Below are positions 12,720 through 24,479 of a DNA stretch of 64,000 bases, piece by piece. Position numbers and translations under genes: made by a program. This DNA is from Rattus norvegicus. Lineage: Eukaryota > Chordata > Mammalia > Rodentia > Muridae. The stretch spans positions 62,892,924-62,956,923 of the forward strand of contig NC_086024.1 of the NCBI RefSeq assembly GCF_036323735.1, read 5' to 3'. Below the pieces are notes generated by a model that made no database searches, was not told the origin of the DNA, and was given only the letters and a program-made list of their open reading frames with translations. The stretch's first letter is position 1. Each line of letters starts with the position of its first letter.

Positions 12720-12770
12720 CACATGCACACACACACACACACACACATACGCACGCACGCACACACACAT
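12720..12770. repeat. (CA)n microsatellite
   Basis: An interrupted CA run with CGCACGCA units. Confidence 0.95.
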
Positions 12771-13157
12771 TTATGTATGCTTATGTGTTTAAAATATTTT
12801 CTTCTTGCTCTTTAAACTTGAATATCCAGCTCAAATTCTAGAGACTTTGGTTGCCTAGAGAATCACTTCCCTGCCCCCATACCCCATTTTCTCACACACA
12901 ATCAAAGACAAGAATACCCAGCGGAAACTCTGTCCAGAGTCATGAGGAAACACACTGAAAATTGTTCAATTTCTGTTCTATGGTAGGAAGAACTAAATCA
13001 CTCTTCTATTCTAAACCTATCAAAGAACAAAGAATCTTTGAAGTGGTCCCACTTTGTGTGTCATTTAACTAACTGCCAAGGGTGCAGAAGCACACTTGTG
13101 TGAGCATCTTATTTGTGCAGCAAGTTCCACAGATCTCCCTGTGCCCATGAAACTTAC

Positions 13158-13319
13158 GGTGCCAAGGTCAATGATGAAGCAGTCGCCCTTGTTGAAGCTC
13201 TGCCAGCTGAGGGGAACTTCTGTGGCCCTGACCACTCTCCGACCCTTCACATGCAGAAGCCTTTTCGCCGTCAGGTCATTGGTGAGGACATGGTTTAGTC
13301 CAGAAGCCACACCTCCGGC
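13158..13319 (-). CDS. Scin: Scinderin (adseverin), coding exon 3
   Basis: This exon is exactly 54 codons in phase 0. It starts AGGVASGLNHVLTNDLTAKR and ends with the segment SFNKGDCFIIDLGT. It covers the linker out of gelsolin repeat 1 and the start of repeat 2, including the basic stretch HVKGRRVVRATEVP. In gelsolin the equivalent lysine/arginine-rich region contributes to phosphoinositide and F-actin side binding. The acceptor (CAG on the minus strand at 13320-13322) and donor (GTAAGT at 13152-13157) fit consensus. The family continues with a residue run of the type EIYQWCG, encoded by the next exon. I looked for that exon to the left and did not see it, so the gene is truncated by the window and at least 13.1 kb of intron 3 is present. 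Confidence 0.94.
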
Positions 13320-15604
13320 CTGGCCATGGGGAGCAAAACACAACACAAAACCGAGACAGGTGAGTCTGCTACCCAGACACAAGGCACAAGCTGCAAGGCA
13401 AGAATGCACAGGATAAATACACCACCTCGGCACAGGTGGAAAGTGAACCAAGGAATGAGAATTACTGGTGAAATCTACAGGTGAGTTGACAACCCTTCCT
13501 CCCCCAATCATAAAAATTTAATATAAAATTGAAAGTATTTCCCAAGGCCCCTCAGTGAGGAATGCTCCCCTCAGTGAGGAAAAGTCAATATTGATTGTCT
13601 GCCCATATGTTTCCCAGATGACTCATGTGGTCACCAAGAAAGCAACAGGAGGCTGGAGAAATTGGAGATGAGGAACCTCAACTTTGGTGGTTCAGATCTC
13701 TCCATTGTCACTCAAAGAAAGAGGACCCCAACATTCCACTGTCACAGAGCAGAGAAGGAAATGGGGGAAAGATGGGCTCTTCCTATGAAGAGTATTAAAA
13801 AAAGGGCTAAATACTAAGTATCTTTACCTTAAGTTAAGCATTATACAGATTCTTTATTCTACATCCCCAGGCACAACAAAACAAAAAGCACAGAACGAGG
13901 TCTCTGAAGAAAAAAAAAAAAAATGACTGAAACTGACTGAATCTTCTCGTAGTACTGCAACCATCTTGTACATTTCCTCTTTTCCTAATTAAATTAGGAA
14001 CTGTATCTATTCTCCTAATCAGCAATAAGATGATTTTGACAGACTTATTGATGACAGACTCTCGAAATAAACTGCTTCCCAGGTGCTCCTTCGTTATATC
14101 TTTGCCCTGACATGAATCACTTATTTATGTCAAGAGAAGCAGAGAACGGTGACTACCAGCTTCGGCCCTGGGTTAAGAGGTCACACAGTCACTTCTATGA
14201 GAGACCGGCTGAAAGTGGCACAGACTCAGTCTTGCTTTATTCATCTGGTAACCATGGCAAATGCACCAACTGAGGGTGTAGACTAAATGAGATCATGTGT
14301 ATGCCATGATTAGCATAATCTATAAACTTGAAAGTAAAAGCAGGTGAAAGGGCATCACACGGTCCTCTAGGGTGTTCTTGGTGACTAGGTATCTCTGAAG
14401 CCACTGGTCCTAGCAAGCCGTTGCTCCTGGAACCATTCACACCAGCATTGCGCTGCTGATTAGGGAGTCAGCTGGTCTTGATGATCTACAGGACCTCCAT
14501 TTGCGAACACCCCCTTTTTGAAAACTGCTGATTTGTGGCAGCATAAATGTAGATAGTTATAAGATAATTACCCAACAACTGCAAAGTTACTTTTTCTTAT
14601 GTCCACTATTACATATGTATCCAAGAATTTGGTTCCCAAGATCCTGTTAACACACAAGTTCATCCTGAGTATGTGGTATACTAGAATTTTATTGTTAACT
14701 GTAATGCTTAATCCCCATGCAATACCTGTACAGGGAAACTGTGTAAACTGCAGTGTACTTTCCCGAAAACCAGGGGTTTTAAAAAGCTTATGCACTTCCC
14801 TGAGGCAAGCCAGTCATCTATGCATGAAATGGCTACTAACAAGGTGACTTTACCTCACTTGTTTTGAACAATATAAGCTTAAAGTTCTTGAAGCTTGACT
14901 TCATTGGTGTGAAAGAAACTTCAGGATCTTTTGACACAAACCAGAGGTACTCACAGGAATTCAGTAAAACGAGAGGTAGCAGTCCCATATTTGAAGTAGT
15001 TTACATCCTAATGTGAAACAATGATTTCAAGAGATAGATGACACCTCGTGGTTCTTTTGCTCTGATCTCATGATACTGCAAATATTCAGCCAATTATATA
15101 ATCAGATAAAAAGAGATATAAAGCTGACATCTTTCATATAGAACGTGACTATATAGTTCACACTATGGTCTTGAACCCTGACCCTGCTGCCTCAACCTCC
15201 TAAATATTAGGACTATTGTTTGCCTCCCCCAAGCCTGACTTAAATCTGCCATTTTAAAGGGCAAATTAACATATGATCAGAAATCCTATTTAGCTCTTAT
15301 GTCTTAGGGACACAGCCGAAGTGAGGTAGCAGCTGTACAGGGTACCTGGGACACATGTCTTCCTAGAAAAGGCTTGCCTCTGGGGTATCTGTCTAGGGAG
15401 TGCATTCCTCCCGCCATGTTTTAACTGAATATGTGGACAGGGAGGCAAGGAAAGGATGATCCAACTCTAAAGCTCACTGGGAGAAGTAGGGTGAGGGACA
15501 CGGTCTAGCCTTTACTATGCATTGCCTTGGACAAGGTCTAGCCTTTACCGGGCATTGCCTTTAGAGGCTGTCTAACTAGTAACACGTCAACTTCTTTATT
15601 GTAA

Positions 15605-15810
15605 GGGAGCTGAGACTGTATCTCAGTTGGTAGAGTGCTAGTTCACCATTTGGAAGTCTCTGAGCTCCATCTCAAGTACAGCTTGAACCAGGAATGGCTG
15701 CACGCACCTATAATACCAGCTCTTGGGAGATAGAGGGAGAGTATCAGGAGTTTAAGGTCATCTTCAGCTACATAGTGAGTCTGAGGCTATAAGAGATGCT
15801 GTCGAGGAAA
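15605..15810 (+). mobile_element. B4-type SINE (ID-like head joined to B1-like body)
   Basis: The head has CTCAGTTGGTAGAGTGCTAG, a tRNA-like A-box. The second half has GGAGTTTAAGGTCATCTTCA and GCTACATAGTGAGTCTGAGG, B1-like. This is the composite layout of B4. It lies in Scin intron 2, opposite to the gene. Confidence 0.78.
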
Positions 15811-15923
15811 AAAATGGCCATTGTAAATAAATTATACCATAATAATTCACATTATACCAGACATTCTGAAACTGAGTTTCATTCACTGAGTACCTTGCAT
15901 GTCTAACAAATATGAGGATAATC

Positions 15924-15990
15924 ACACACAACACACACACACACACACACAGACACACAGACACACAGACACGCAACTCACACACACCAA
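15924..15990. repeat. (CA)n-rich microsatellite
   Basis: A CA run followed by ACAG-type variants, and further on (16003-16045) an A-rich AAACAAAC region. Confidence 0.92.
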
Positions 15991-16151
15991 ACCCATTCTA
16001 AGACAAACAAACAAGCAAAAAACAACAACAAACAAACAAAACCCCATGCTGTCCATGAAGCTGTAATCCATGAAGACATGAAGTGTGGATGATCAGGAAG
16101 AGAAACCGGTTGAAAACGTCACAACGGAAAGTGTCAATGAGAAGTGCTTAC

Positions 16152-16306
16152 CTTGTACTTCAGACCGCCTTTGAAATAGCCCACAAAATCAGTCGACTCA
16201 TAGCCTTGAAGCTCTCTGCTCTGCACCGGCTTGCCGCCCAAATAGTCGTCCATCTGGACCGTGAAGATGGCCGCTGCCGTGCTCTCATCCTGGGAACACT
16301 CCTTTC
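16152..16306 (-). CDS. Scin: Scinderin (adseverin), coding exon 2
   Basis: This 155-base internal exon continues gelsolin repeat 1. It completes the split Gly codon and then encodes 51 residues, including ECSQDESTAAAIFTVQMDDY, the LGGKPVQSRELQGYES stretch and the ending YFKGGLKYK. The CSQDE/AAIFTVQ and GYFK.GLKYK motifs are characteristic of segment 1 of gelsolin, villin and scinderin, and form the long actin-contacting helix and its surroundings. The acceptor (TTTCAG on the minus strand at 16307-16312) and donor (GTAAG at 16147-16151) are consensus. The exon ends in phase 0, compatible with the next exon at 13319. The flanking 60-codon open frame is only an extension into intron sequence. 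Confidence 0.95.
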
Positions 16307-17671
16307 CTGAAACCAACACAGACCCTCAGCTACTTGGGGAAGAACAACGGGGCAGAGGAGCTGATGCGAAGGACACCAGAAGCTCTCTCTTCTTTTTATT
16401 CATTCATTTATACATTTTAATTAAAATATAATCATACCACTTCCCTTCTCAAATTGATAAATCTGTATATATGCATATATACATGCATGTATGTTAAAAG
16501 AATTTGCATGTGTATATATGCACATATGCATACATATGGGATGTACAAACATATCAATACAGCCTAGTACATCCATTTTCGTTGTTTGCGTGTCTATGGT
16601 TTCATGGCTGACCGCTTTGTACTGAGTAACCAGTTATGGAGTTCATCCCTAGCAGAGGCTAATTCTCCCTCTGCCAGTCAAACACGACAATGTCCATGGA
16701 CATTTTAGCGTGGAGAAGCTTGTTTTATTTTTCAGTGATGTTTCAGGACAGGAGTCTCAGCTGAAAGGTCCCTCATCAAAAGCAACCACGTTGTTCATCT
16801 CAGAACCAAAAGCTTTTCATGTTCCTGCCTTGTCTGATCTCTTTTAAAAATGTTAGAAGAAACACCGCCATGCGGCTCTGCTTGTGGAAAGATCAATATC
16901 CGCTAGCAAGGCTGAAGCCAACACTCGTCTCGTGTAGTTAATAAGACCCTGCCAGGAAAACGTTTTGGAAGTGCCTTATCCGCACGCTGCAGGCTTACCC
17001 TGTGCCAGCGAGGAATACGAACTTTGTGGGTCACAATTAAATATCTGCATCATGTTTAAGATTAAAAAAAGGAATAAAACTTCACCTGTGCCCTGCCTTT
17101 CATGCTGTTTCCCCACCTCACTATCCCCTTCCACTTATATTAAATAATCATGATAACAAGTCAGTAAAGGAACTAAGGTGCTGACATTTAAATGCTATTT
17201 ATCTGACAGAATTTAAGGCAGTATATAAGGAATGCTCACAGCTATGAAATAAAATCTGCCCAGGTCAAGGAAGTCAAGTACCTGAGCATCAATGTCTATG
17301 GGAGTATGTGATGTTCAGAACCAAGGCAGGCTTGAGGACGAGTCACGGTTCATTTAAAAAAAAATTACAACCATAAGCCCTCAAAACCCTCACTACATCT
17401 GAGCTGAACAAAAAAAAAATCATAATTGCTAATAATGCAAATCCCAACACATGTATACTACTCTTGCCATAGGCCACACGGTGCTAGTATTTCACAGGAA
17501 TGACATTTTTAGCCCCAGGAAACAGACCTGTTTTATACTGTAGTACTGTGGAGGTCATGGACACTCTGGGAGAGGCTGAGTAATTCCTCGGGTTATAAAA
17601 GGCTTTCAAAACAAGTTTACAGAATTCTAAAGGGCAAGTTCTTAGGAAGGACAACACATGTGTTTCTTAAA

Positions 17672-17852
17672 AGACTTTTTAAATTACTCATGTGCTTGTC
17701 TGTGTGTCCTGGGAGCCAGAAGAAGGCATTGGACCCTCTGAGTTGAAGCTCCAGGCAATGTGAGCCACCCAATGTGGGTGCTGGGAACAGAATTCATGTC
17801 CTCTGCAAGAACAGTAAGCACTCCCAAACCCTGAGCCATCTCTCCAGCACCC
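17672..17852 (-). mobile_element. B2/B3-type SINE
   Basis: In reverse orientation the segment ends GAGCCATCTCTCCAGCACC, the complement of the B2/B3 head, and carries AATGTGGGTGCTGGGAACAG, the complement of the B-box region. Confidence 0.85.
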
Positions 17853-19204
17853 TGTGAATTTATTACAATTCTTATTGTAGCAAATTCTTAGATGATCCCA
17901 ATATGTAACTTTTCCCTAATGAGCCATGAGTTTAGAAGCAGTATTTCCCTGAATAATGCCAATTGAAATTTATCAAAATTGAGGAAAGGAAGCCAGTTAC
18001 CTAGACTAGGGAAAGAGTCAAATTCCTTTACAATTCCCCTCCCCTGTTCACCTACATAGCAAAGATCTTCTCAGACAAAACTTCAGTACCCAGAACAGCA
18101 CTTGATACTGTAATAGTTCTGTAAACTTTCTATGGCCAAATGTATTTGGACATCCAACTCTGCAATCTGGAAGATGTTGGTATCATCCTTCCTTGCCTAT
18201 TTTCTCAACTCTCGTAATAGCACGATCTTGATGTCAAGTTCATGCAAAGATGCTTTAAGAGGGACTCTTAAGTCAGCGTTGGTATCAAAGATATTAAAGA
18301 TGGTGTATTTGGCAGAAACACTGTTATCTGACAAGTTAAAACATGACTCTTTTGAGAATGCAAGTCAGGAAGTTAATGAATGAGATGGAAATAAGTTAAT
18401 TAGATTATGCGCTCATCTGCTGATGTGTATGTATGAACCGAGCCAGAGTATAGCAGAATAAGTAAGCCAAAGCCCTTGCCTGCAAAAGTCGAAAGGACTT
18501 AATGAAGCCAATAGAAACCTTTTTAATGTGTTAAGCCGAGTGAAAGTCTACTGAATCATCACGAAATTCTAGTACTCAAAAATGTTTCTGTATGAATTCT
18601 GCCTCTGACTTCATTTGATTTCCCACATGAACTGTGTTTGTGAAGTCCACGCTTGCCTTCCTAAACTAGTTCTTCTGAGTCCTGTTCCGCTGGGCTGCGC
18701 TGTGCTGCTTTATATTCTGGTGTGGTGTTACACTTGCATGGATGATGTGAGACTCCTCAAACTAGGAGACGGGTGGTTTTATACACAAGACCCATATTTA
18801 AAGAGGGGTCTCGCAAATAAGTCTTTAGACTTATCCAGCTCTCATTTCTGATTTTAGAATCGCATCTCCACATTAAGAAGAGAAGAGAATGAGCCTCCTC
18901 ACCAGAGTGAGTAGCATCTCCTGAAAACACACAGAACCTGGCCGCACTTCTGTAGGACCTGAGTGTGGCATAATACACTGAAGTACAAGTGAGCACAGAC
19001 TTTTGCAAGGACACACAACTGGCATCCCCACGGAGACACAGTCCACCTTATTTGTTCATTCTCAATGTCGCTAGTGCCTGTTGATGTGCCTATGTGAAGT
19101 TAGTTCTGTGCACTTTTACCACGTGTGTTAATTCACACGTCTGCCTTCAGAATCCAGATACTAAAGACCTCCGGTGCCCAAAAGGCCCTCGTGTTGCTTT
19201 CTTT

Positions 19205-19385
19205 AAAATGTTTTCTACATTTATTTACTTAGTGTAGACAAAAGCTTGTTCATGTAGAGATTACAGAACAACGTTCAGGAGTTTCTTCTCTCCTTCCACC
19301 ATATAAGACCCAGAGATAGAACTTGAGGAGTCAGAATCAGCCTTGACCGAAAGCTCCTTTATACATCGAGTCATCTTGTAGGCCC
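19205..19385 (-). mobile_element. Old B2/B3-like SINE (tentative)
   Basis: The order TTTATTTACTTAGTG, AGAACAACGTTCAGGAG, CTCCTTCCACCATATA and GCTCCTTTATACATCGAGTC resembles a reversed, highly diverged B2/B3 element. Confidence 0.5.
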
Positions 19386-19476
19386 AGTGATCAGTTCCTC
19401 GGTATTCTCACTAGCCTTATATTGTACATTTTGTGTTATAATCTAGTCCTTTGGTGTCCCAGTGCCCTGTGTAAAG

Positions 19477-19479
<3 letters not shown>

Positions 19480-19518
<39 letters not shown>

Positions 19519-19545
19519 ACGCACACACGCACGTACACACACACA
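19480..19545. repeat. (CA)n microsatellite
   Basis: A CA run with a few ACGC and ACGT interruptions. Confidence 0.96.
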
Positions 19546-20288
19546 TTATGACATAAATGAATGTTGTTTTAAAGTAGATTGAAGTAACATCTAAAGCTGA
19601 CAAAGAGCAAGGCTGAGGAAAGGTGTTTGTAATGTGGGTTGGAGGTGCAATAGCACCTTTAAACTAAGTCCTGCCCGCAGACTGCATGCTGTGAGGAACC
19701 AGAGGCAAAAGGCAGATGCAGCTTAACTGCTAGGTACAAAGCTGAAACATTTGCTCAGAAGGAATACAAAACATTCAAAGTTATATCAAAGACATCTTAC
19801 TTTCCCTGCTTAGGATATGACATAGTTATCTGAGATATGCCCTAGTGTCATGGAAATGCTGAGTGGACTAAAAGGAAGACTGCCTGCAGGTCCCTTCATC
19901 TTAGTCCTGCTCCCTCCCTTTTCGCCTGCATTATCCGGTTGCTTCTATCCCCTCATCTGTACTCCTTGTGCCTCTCTCAGGCAGCCTCTCTTTAACTTCA
20001 TCCCTGCACTTTCGGGGTTTCCTCCTAGATCTTCACTCATTCTCTCTAACTAATCCTCATGAACTCTTCCCTACTCGGATCTCAGAATAAACCCTTTCAG
20101 ACAGAATTTCCGTTGCCTGAAGAACTGAAGTAGCAAAGACTGCTGGGAAACTCGGGCTCCTCTTCTGCTGCTGGTTATGTCTTGGCACCGGAACCTTCCC
20201 CACACTATCCCCTATGTCCATCATAGCTACTTGTCATTGTAGCACCGAGCCTATGAATCTTACGTGTCACCAATCATATTCTACCATT

Positions 20289-20296
20289 TGTTTTGT

Positions 20297-20327
<31 letters not shown>

Positions 20328-20334
20328 GTTTTTT
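20289..20334. repeat. (GTTTT)n simple repeat
   Basis: A pentamer/hexamer run of GTTTT and GTTTTT units in Scin intron 1. Confidence 0.9.
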
Positions 20335-22101
20335 GCTTAGTGCTTCTCTGGGGTGATAAATTCTCTGGAAATTTTCATAAACAATCTATCTTAAGTAACT
20401 TTCTTACTCCTGGGCGTTTTGAAAGGTTATAGATGAATTAGATTGCAATTGATAAACTATTAACTTTAGAGACCTTTTTTCCCAGATTTTTAAGATCACA
20501 GGCTGTTTCTGCCCAGAGTATATCCTATTATAATTGTGAGGTTGTTTAACATTAAATAGAAAATTAAGTATAAGAAAGCCAGGCACTCAGGATCTAGAAG
20601 CAGGAGGAGAAAGAAAGAGAGGCAAATTTGGGCTACACTTAAATTCTAGAGAGTTCTGGGCCATCCTGACCATAACCCCTGTCTCTAAACTGGGCAAAAC
20701 ACCATGCTTAAGGAGCCTGATTGGATAAAGAGAAATGTACTGAATTAAACAATTAGTCTTCTTTGAGAAGTCTTCTATGAAGCCAAATATAGCTGCTGTT
20801 AACACCAAGCTGACTTCTCACCCATTTAAACTCACCCAACTGACAATTCAGACACTCATCCATTCTAGATGCCATATTCAGAGTGGGAATGCTGTTCTAC
20901 CTAGGGTCGCTATTCTATGAATAGAGCATATATTAATATGTCGTTTGTATTATGACTGGAGTGGCATTACAAGGTGGGGGGAAACAGCAATGGGCACTCA
21001 ACCCCGGCAAGCAAGCACCCGGCGCTGTAATTAAAGACACTACCTTTTCCCTATGTGTTCCCTGTCTCAGATGCCTGCTCCCGGTGTCTGCCAAGGCTTG
21101 GGAAATCACTTCTAAATGTTTTTACTTATTTCTTAAACTTTTCACATGTTAGAAATTAAATGGCATTCAAAGTTTGTGGTTTTGAGTGTTTTCCCTCCTG
21201 AGTTCAAGAATAAATACACTGAAAGGAAGACTGGTAGAAGGAGGGAAGCTAGCTGGAAAAGAGGCTACCTCAGAGGTTGTCAGACGGGGCGTGCCTAGTG
21301 GCACAAGACCTCACAGAGAAAGGTTCAACATTCAGGATGTTTACGGGTAAAAGTAGAAGGTGGAGAAAGTAGAACACACGGCCAGTGTCCTCCTGAGAGC
21401 CTGGCACCAAAGCAGCTCAAAGTAATTACGACTGCTGAAGAAGCTGTCCTGGTCCACACTGGGTCCTTGTTAAAATAGATTAATAATAAATGAATAATTT
21501 GAAGCAAAGCAAACTATCTAAAGAAATACACCAGCCAGACAGGGCAACTTCAAAACAAAACAAAACAAAAAAGATATCTGTATCTTTTCCCAAACACACA
21601 AGCACTTGTTGTGCCGGGATAACCTTGGTTTGGGCGGCATAGGCAAGTAATCACAGGTAGCGGGGAAATCTAAGCCCGAGCCCCAAGGCAACAAATACAG
21701 ATGAATAAAAGTTTGGAGCTGGGAGTGGAATTTTCTCTCCGGCTGCAGCAGATATTCACAAACACGTTTGATTTCATCTCCACCCTGCCTGAAAAACCAG
21801 GACTGAATTTGCAGGGGGTTGGGGGGGTTATCCGGGTTCTGGCAGGCAGGCAATCCCCAGGAATACACCGGGGTTTGGAGCTAAAGTAGAAAACTCGGAG
21901 GAATGAGTATGACCCAAGATATGGTTTGGTCAAGCAAGACCGGCGAGTCCTGGATGACTCACATCTCCGGAGTTTGCGGCTCACCAGGAGCTGACCTAGG
22001 ACTAGGAGAGGGTGCTGGCTGAGTGTCACCTAGCCCGCCCAGGTGACGGGACCGCGGACAGAGCCTGGGTCCACCGCTGTCCTGTACTGCTCACTGCTTA
22101 C

Positions 22102-22300
22102 CCAGCCAGAAGTGCAGGCGGTAGGAGAAGCCCCTGCTCGACTTGGTGGTGTGCAACACCAGGTAGGCGTCTCCGACGTAAAAGTCACCATAGGCACCCT
22201 GGGGCACCGGTACCAGTTCCAGCTTCTCGACCCTCCACACTTGCAGCCCCGCCTGTTTTCCTGCGCGCGCGAACTCGGGGTGCTGCAGCTCCTGAGCCAT
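22102..22300 (-). CDS. Scin: Scinderin (adseverin), coding exon 1
   Basis: This exon encodes the N-terminus of scinderin, a Ca2+-dependent actin-severing, capping and nucleating protein of the gelsolin family that acts in the cortical cytoplasm. The 66 complete codons begin MAQELQHPEFARAGKQ and contain the gelsolin-repeat signature GDFYVGDAYLVLHT (about residues 38-51), followed by LHFWLG. The Gly-Asp pairs in that stretch correspond to Ca2+-coordinating positions of gelsolin segment 1. The start is the first in-frame ATG downstream of a TATA-like box. An upstream in-frame Met exists but would lie upstream of the TATA box, so it is unlikely to be transcribed. The exon ends after the first base of a Gly codon at a consensus donor (GTAAG, read on the minus strand at 22097-22101), giving phase 1, which matches the acceptor phase of the exon at 16306. 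Identification is by recognised protein similarity; no search was run. Confidence 0.95.
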
Positions 22301-22379
22301 GGTGCCTTGTTGCTGGCAGAGCCGAATACTTGATCCGCGCCCTGAGCCCAAGGAAGAGCCGGTTGACAGCAAACCTGCT

Positions 22380-22450
22380 CTCCCAGCTTTTATGCTGCTC
22401 GCCCGAAGCGAAGGCGGGGCAGGGAGGGAAGCCAAAAGCCACGCCCGACC
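22380..22450 (-). promoter_or_regulatory. Scin: Scin core promoter: TATA-like box and GC/CACCC boxes
   Basis: On the minus strand the heptamer ATAAAAG lies at 22387-22393, about 90 bases upstream of the Scin ATG. A start site is therefore expected around 22355-22365, with a 5' UTR of roughly 60 bases. Just upstream are a GGCGGGGC-type GC box (about 22413-22420) and a CACGCCC motif (about 22440-22446), plausible Sp1/KLF sites. The positions and motifs are seen directly; promoter function is inferred from their place before exon 1. Confidence 0.6.
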
Positions 22451-22739
22451 CCAGGAACCTGCATACCAGTTTGGACCCGGCTGACCAAAACTCTAGGAAA
22501 TGCCTCCCTCCGAAAAACAAATAAGTAAGTAAATAAATATTATAAGAAATATTTTACCTGGCAACAGATGGATTCTGCTGGCATCAACCGGGCCAGTGCA
22601 CACTGGTCCCTGCTGCCCCAGTTTCTTCCCTTCTGGTGTTCACCCTGTGATGCCAGGGTGAGGAGAGAGAGCGTTAGGAACTAGAACTAGAATCATCCAC
22701 TCGCAAAACAGGTCTGGCTATGAAGACCACAACACATGC

Positions 22740-23060
22740 GGTACCGCAAGGAGTCGGAATAACTGGCTGTTGTCACTTTCGCAAGCGCGGAGAGATGTAT
22801 CGCGCGGTCCTTTAAAAGTCGCGCGCATAGTCGACTCCAGATTCATGCTGGACAGACTCCCCATTCCTGGTGGCCACAGGTTTCTCTTTGGATGGGTTTG
22901 GAAACTCCGTGTACAGCGGTACGTCAGGTTTTCTAGAAAAGATAAAAATCTGACAAACTATCTGGCTGCCAGCGTCAGAGATCCGCAAATCCCTTGGCGT
23001 CCCGCAACTGTGGTAACGTGCCACCTGCCTTGCTTAGCCAAGAAAATCGCTACAAAACAC
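22740..23060. promoter_or_regulatory. CpG-rich patch upstream of Scin
   Basis: About 450-750 bases upstream of the Scin ATG the sequence is locally rich in CpG (for example GCGCGCATAGTCGAC and TCGCGCGGTCC near 22798-22832), unlike the AT-rich flanks. On the plus strand a TTTAAAAG motif lies at about 22811-22818. It may be an upstream regulatory region or a weak divergent promoter; neither is shown. The 142-codon plus-strand frame across it has no recognisable domain. Confidence 0.35.
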
Positions 23061-23453
23061 ATCAGCCGCCCTCCCGGGATGCTCTGTGCTGCGCTGTCCA
23101 TGACAGTGATTTTTAAGCCTGACCTGCGATTTAATTACCTGATTTCAAGGCGCTGGCTTCTCATTGGCTCACTGACACTTCCTTGTTTTGCTCACTAAAG
23201 AATGACTTGCGTTCATTACCTTGCATTCTATTATTGAAAATGCAAATTGGGAACTGCACAAAAGATGATTGATTGATGAGAGTTGATTGTTTTTAATGCA
23301 CTTGATTGTTTCACTTGTTCCTCGAACTGCAGAGCTCGCTGGAAGTCCGTTAATAGTAAGGGCACACTTAGATGCTCTCTTTAATGACCTTTTTAAAATA
23401 AGCAATATATGAAGTGTTAAAAAATTAAGTAGCATAAAATCTATTCAATCGTG

Positions 23454-23572
23454 CAGTGGGCTGACCTGTAACCCAGGATGAGGAAGGATGTTCTTTGAGA
23501 GCTCTAGGCCAGCCAGGGCTACATTGTGAGATCCTTCCTCAAGATGACCAAAACCAAAACAAGACAAAATTA
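23454..23572 (+). mobile_element. B1-type SINE, diverged
   Basis: CTCTAGGCCAGCCAGGGCTA and CATTGTGAGATCCTTCCTCA are B1 3'-half motifs, followed by an A-rich AAACCAAAACAAG tail. Confidence 0.72.
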
Positions 23573-23884
23573 CAATAGAAATTCAGTTGCATTTCCCACA
23601 ACCACCCCACTCCCTTCCCCTAAAGGTTGCCAGTTTGTTATTTTTCTAGAGCAATTATTAATCAACAAGAATATGCATAATGTAGTATGGGTACTTGTAA
23701 ACACTGTCCAGAATCTGTATTACATATGCATAGCTCATGGGGATTTTTGTTGTTGTTTGCTATCAAGTTTTTGTTTGACGGCTTCCCATGTACCACATGT
23801 AGCCCACACTCACCTTGGACTCAACATTTAGCTAAGGACAAGTCAGAACGTCTGCCTCTCCCATTCTCAGATAATGAGTTAAAA

Positions 23885-23975
23885 GTATGCACTGCCACAG
23901 CCCAGGTTTATCTGGTTCTTGGGATCAAACCCAGGACTTCATGCAAGCTCTGCTAACTGAGCCATAGCCCAGCCC
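23885..23975 (-). mobile_element. ID/B4-head-like SINE fragment
   Basis: In reverse orientation CTGAGCCATAGCCCAGCCC and GGGATCAAACCCAGGACTTC match the complement of a tRNA-derived ID/B4 head with B-box. Short and partial. Confidence 0.5.
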
Positions 23976-24075
23976 TTATTGTATGCGTATGCATATCTTA
24001 AGATCAGGGGAGATTCGTAAAGCCTCCAGGAAGTACTCCAGGGAAGTACGTCTCCTGATAACATTTTACCTGGCA

Positions 24076-24078
<3 letters not shown>

Positions 24079-24156
<78 letters not shown>
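24079..24156. repeat. (CA)n(GA)n compound microsatellite
   Basis: A CA run joined to a GA run through a short GAGTGAGA link. Confidence 0.97.
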
Positions 24157-24159
<3 letters not shown>

Positions 24160-24479
24160 CAGAGCTGCCTTGTTTATAGACTACATAGTATTCTACCTAA
24201 TAAATGACTGTATTTACTCTGCTCAAGTTCATAGGCCTTTATGGTGTTTATATTTTGCAAATAAATATTGTGAGTCTTTTAAATAAACTTTACTATGAAT
24301 ACCATTATAACAGTGAAAAAAAAAGTCTTAGAAATGTAATTGGTAGTAACATAGTTGGTGTTACAGCCTCAAGGCAAAATGTCCCTGAAATGTTCATGAA
24401 TGAAAGACTTGGTCCTTACTCAGGGAATCCTATCATTGAAAGTAACTGGATCATAAGGGCTCCTATCTAGTCAAAGCAC

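Larger units (their letters stand above)
1..13157 (-). other. Scin: Scin intron 3 (part, running off the left edge)
   Basis: This is non-coding sequence downstream of the exon 3 donor. It contains a young L1 3' end, rodent dispersed repeats, a URR1 transposon, B1 and B2 SINEs, an old L1 3' fragment and several microsatellites, each listed separately. The stretches 880-1570, 1885-2430, 2790-3900, 5250-7560, 7750-8660 and 11690-12700 hold no gene, RNA or repeat that I can support, apart from one small open frame at 2432-2542. Confidence 0.75.
13320..16151 (-). other. Scin: Scin intron 2
   Basis: Non-coding sequence between coding exons 2 and 3, about 2.8 kb, with consensus splice borders at both ends. 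It contains one B4-type SINE and a CA-rich microsatellite near 15924-15990. Nothing else was supported, including in 13560-15600. Confidence 0.9.
16307..22101 (-). other. Scin: Scin intron 1
   Basis: Non-coding sequence between coding exons 1 and 2, about 5.8 kb. It holds two old reverse-oriented B2/B3-like SINEs, a CA microsatellite, a GTTTT repeat, and an alternating purine/pyrimidine TATATGCATATA-type stretch around 16455-16545. Open frames at 19850-20053 and 21518-22029 show no recognisable protein character. Confidence 0.9.

Noticed and set aside
13096..13416. 106-codon plus-strand frame over Scin exon 3
   Set aside because: It is antisense to a verified Scin exon, and the minus-strand translation is the gelsolin-family segment.
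22301..22435. N-terminal extension of Scin from an upstream in-frame Met
   Set aside because: The upstream Met codon lies upstream of the TATA-like box, and the known family N-terminus starts at MAQ.
22012..22524. 170-codon plus-strand open frame over the Scin promoter and exon 1
   Set aside because: It is the antisense shadow of GC-rich Scin exon 1 and its promoter, with no recognisable domain. The minus-strand frame is clearly the gelsolin-family protein.
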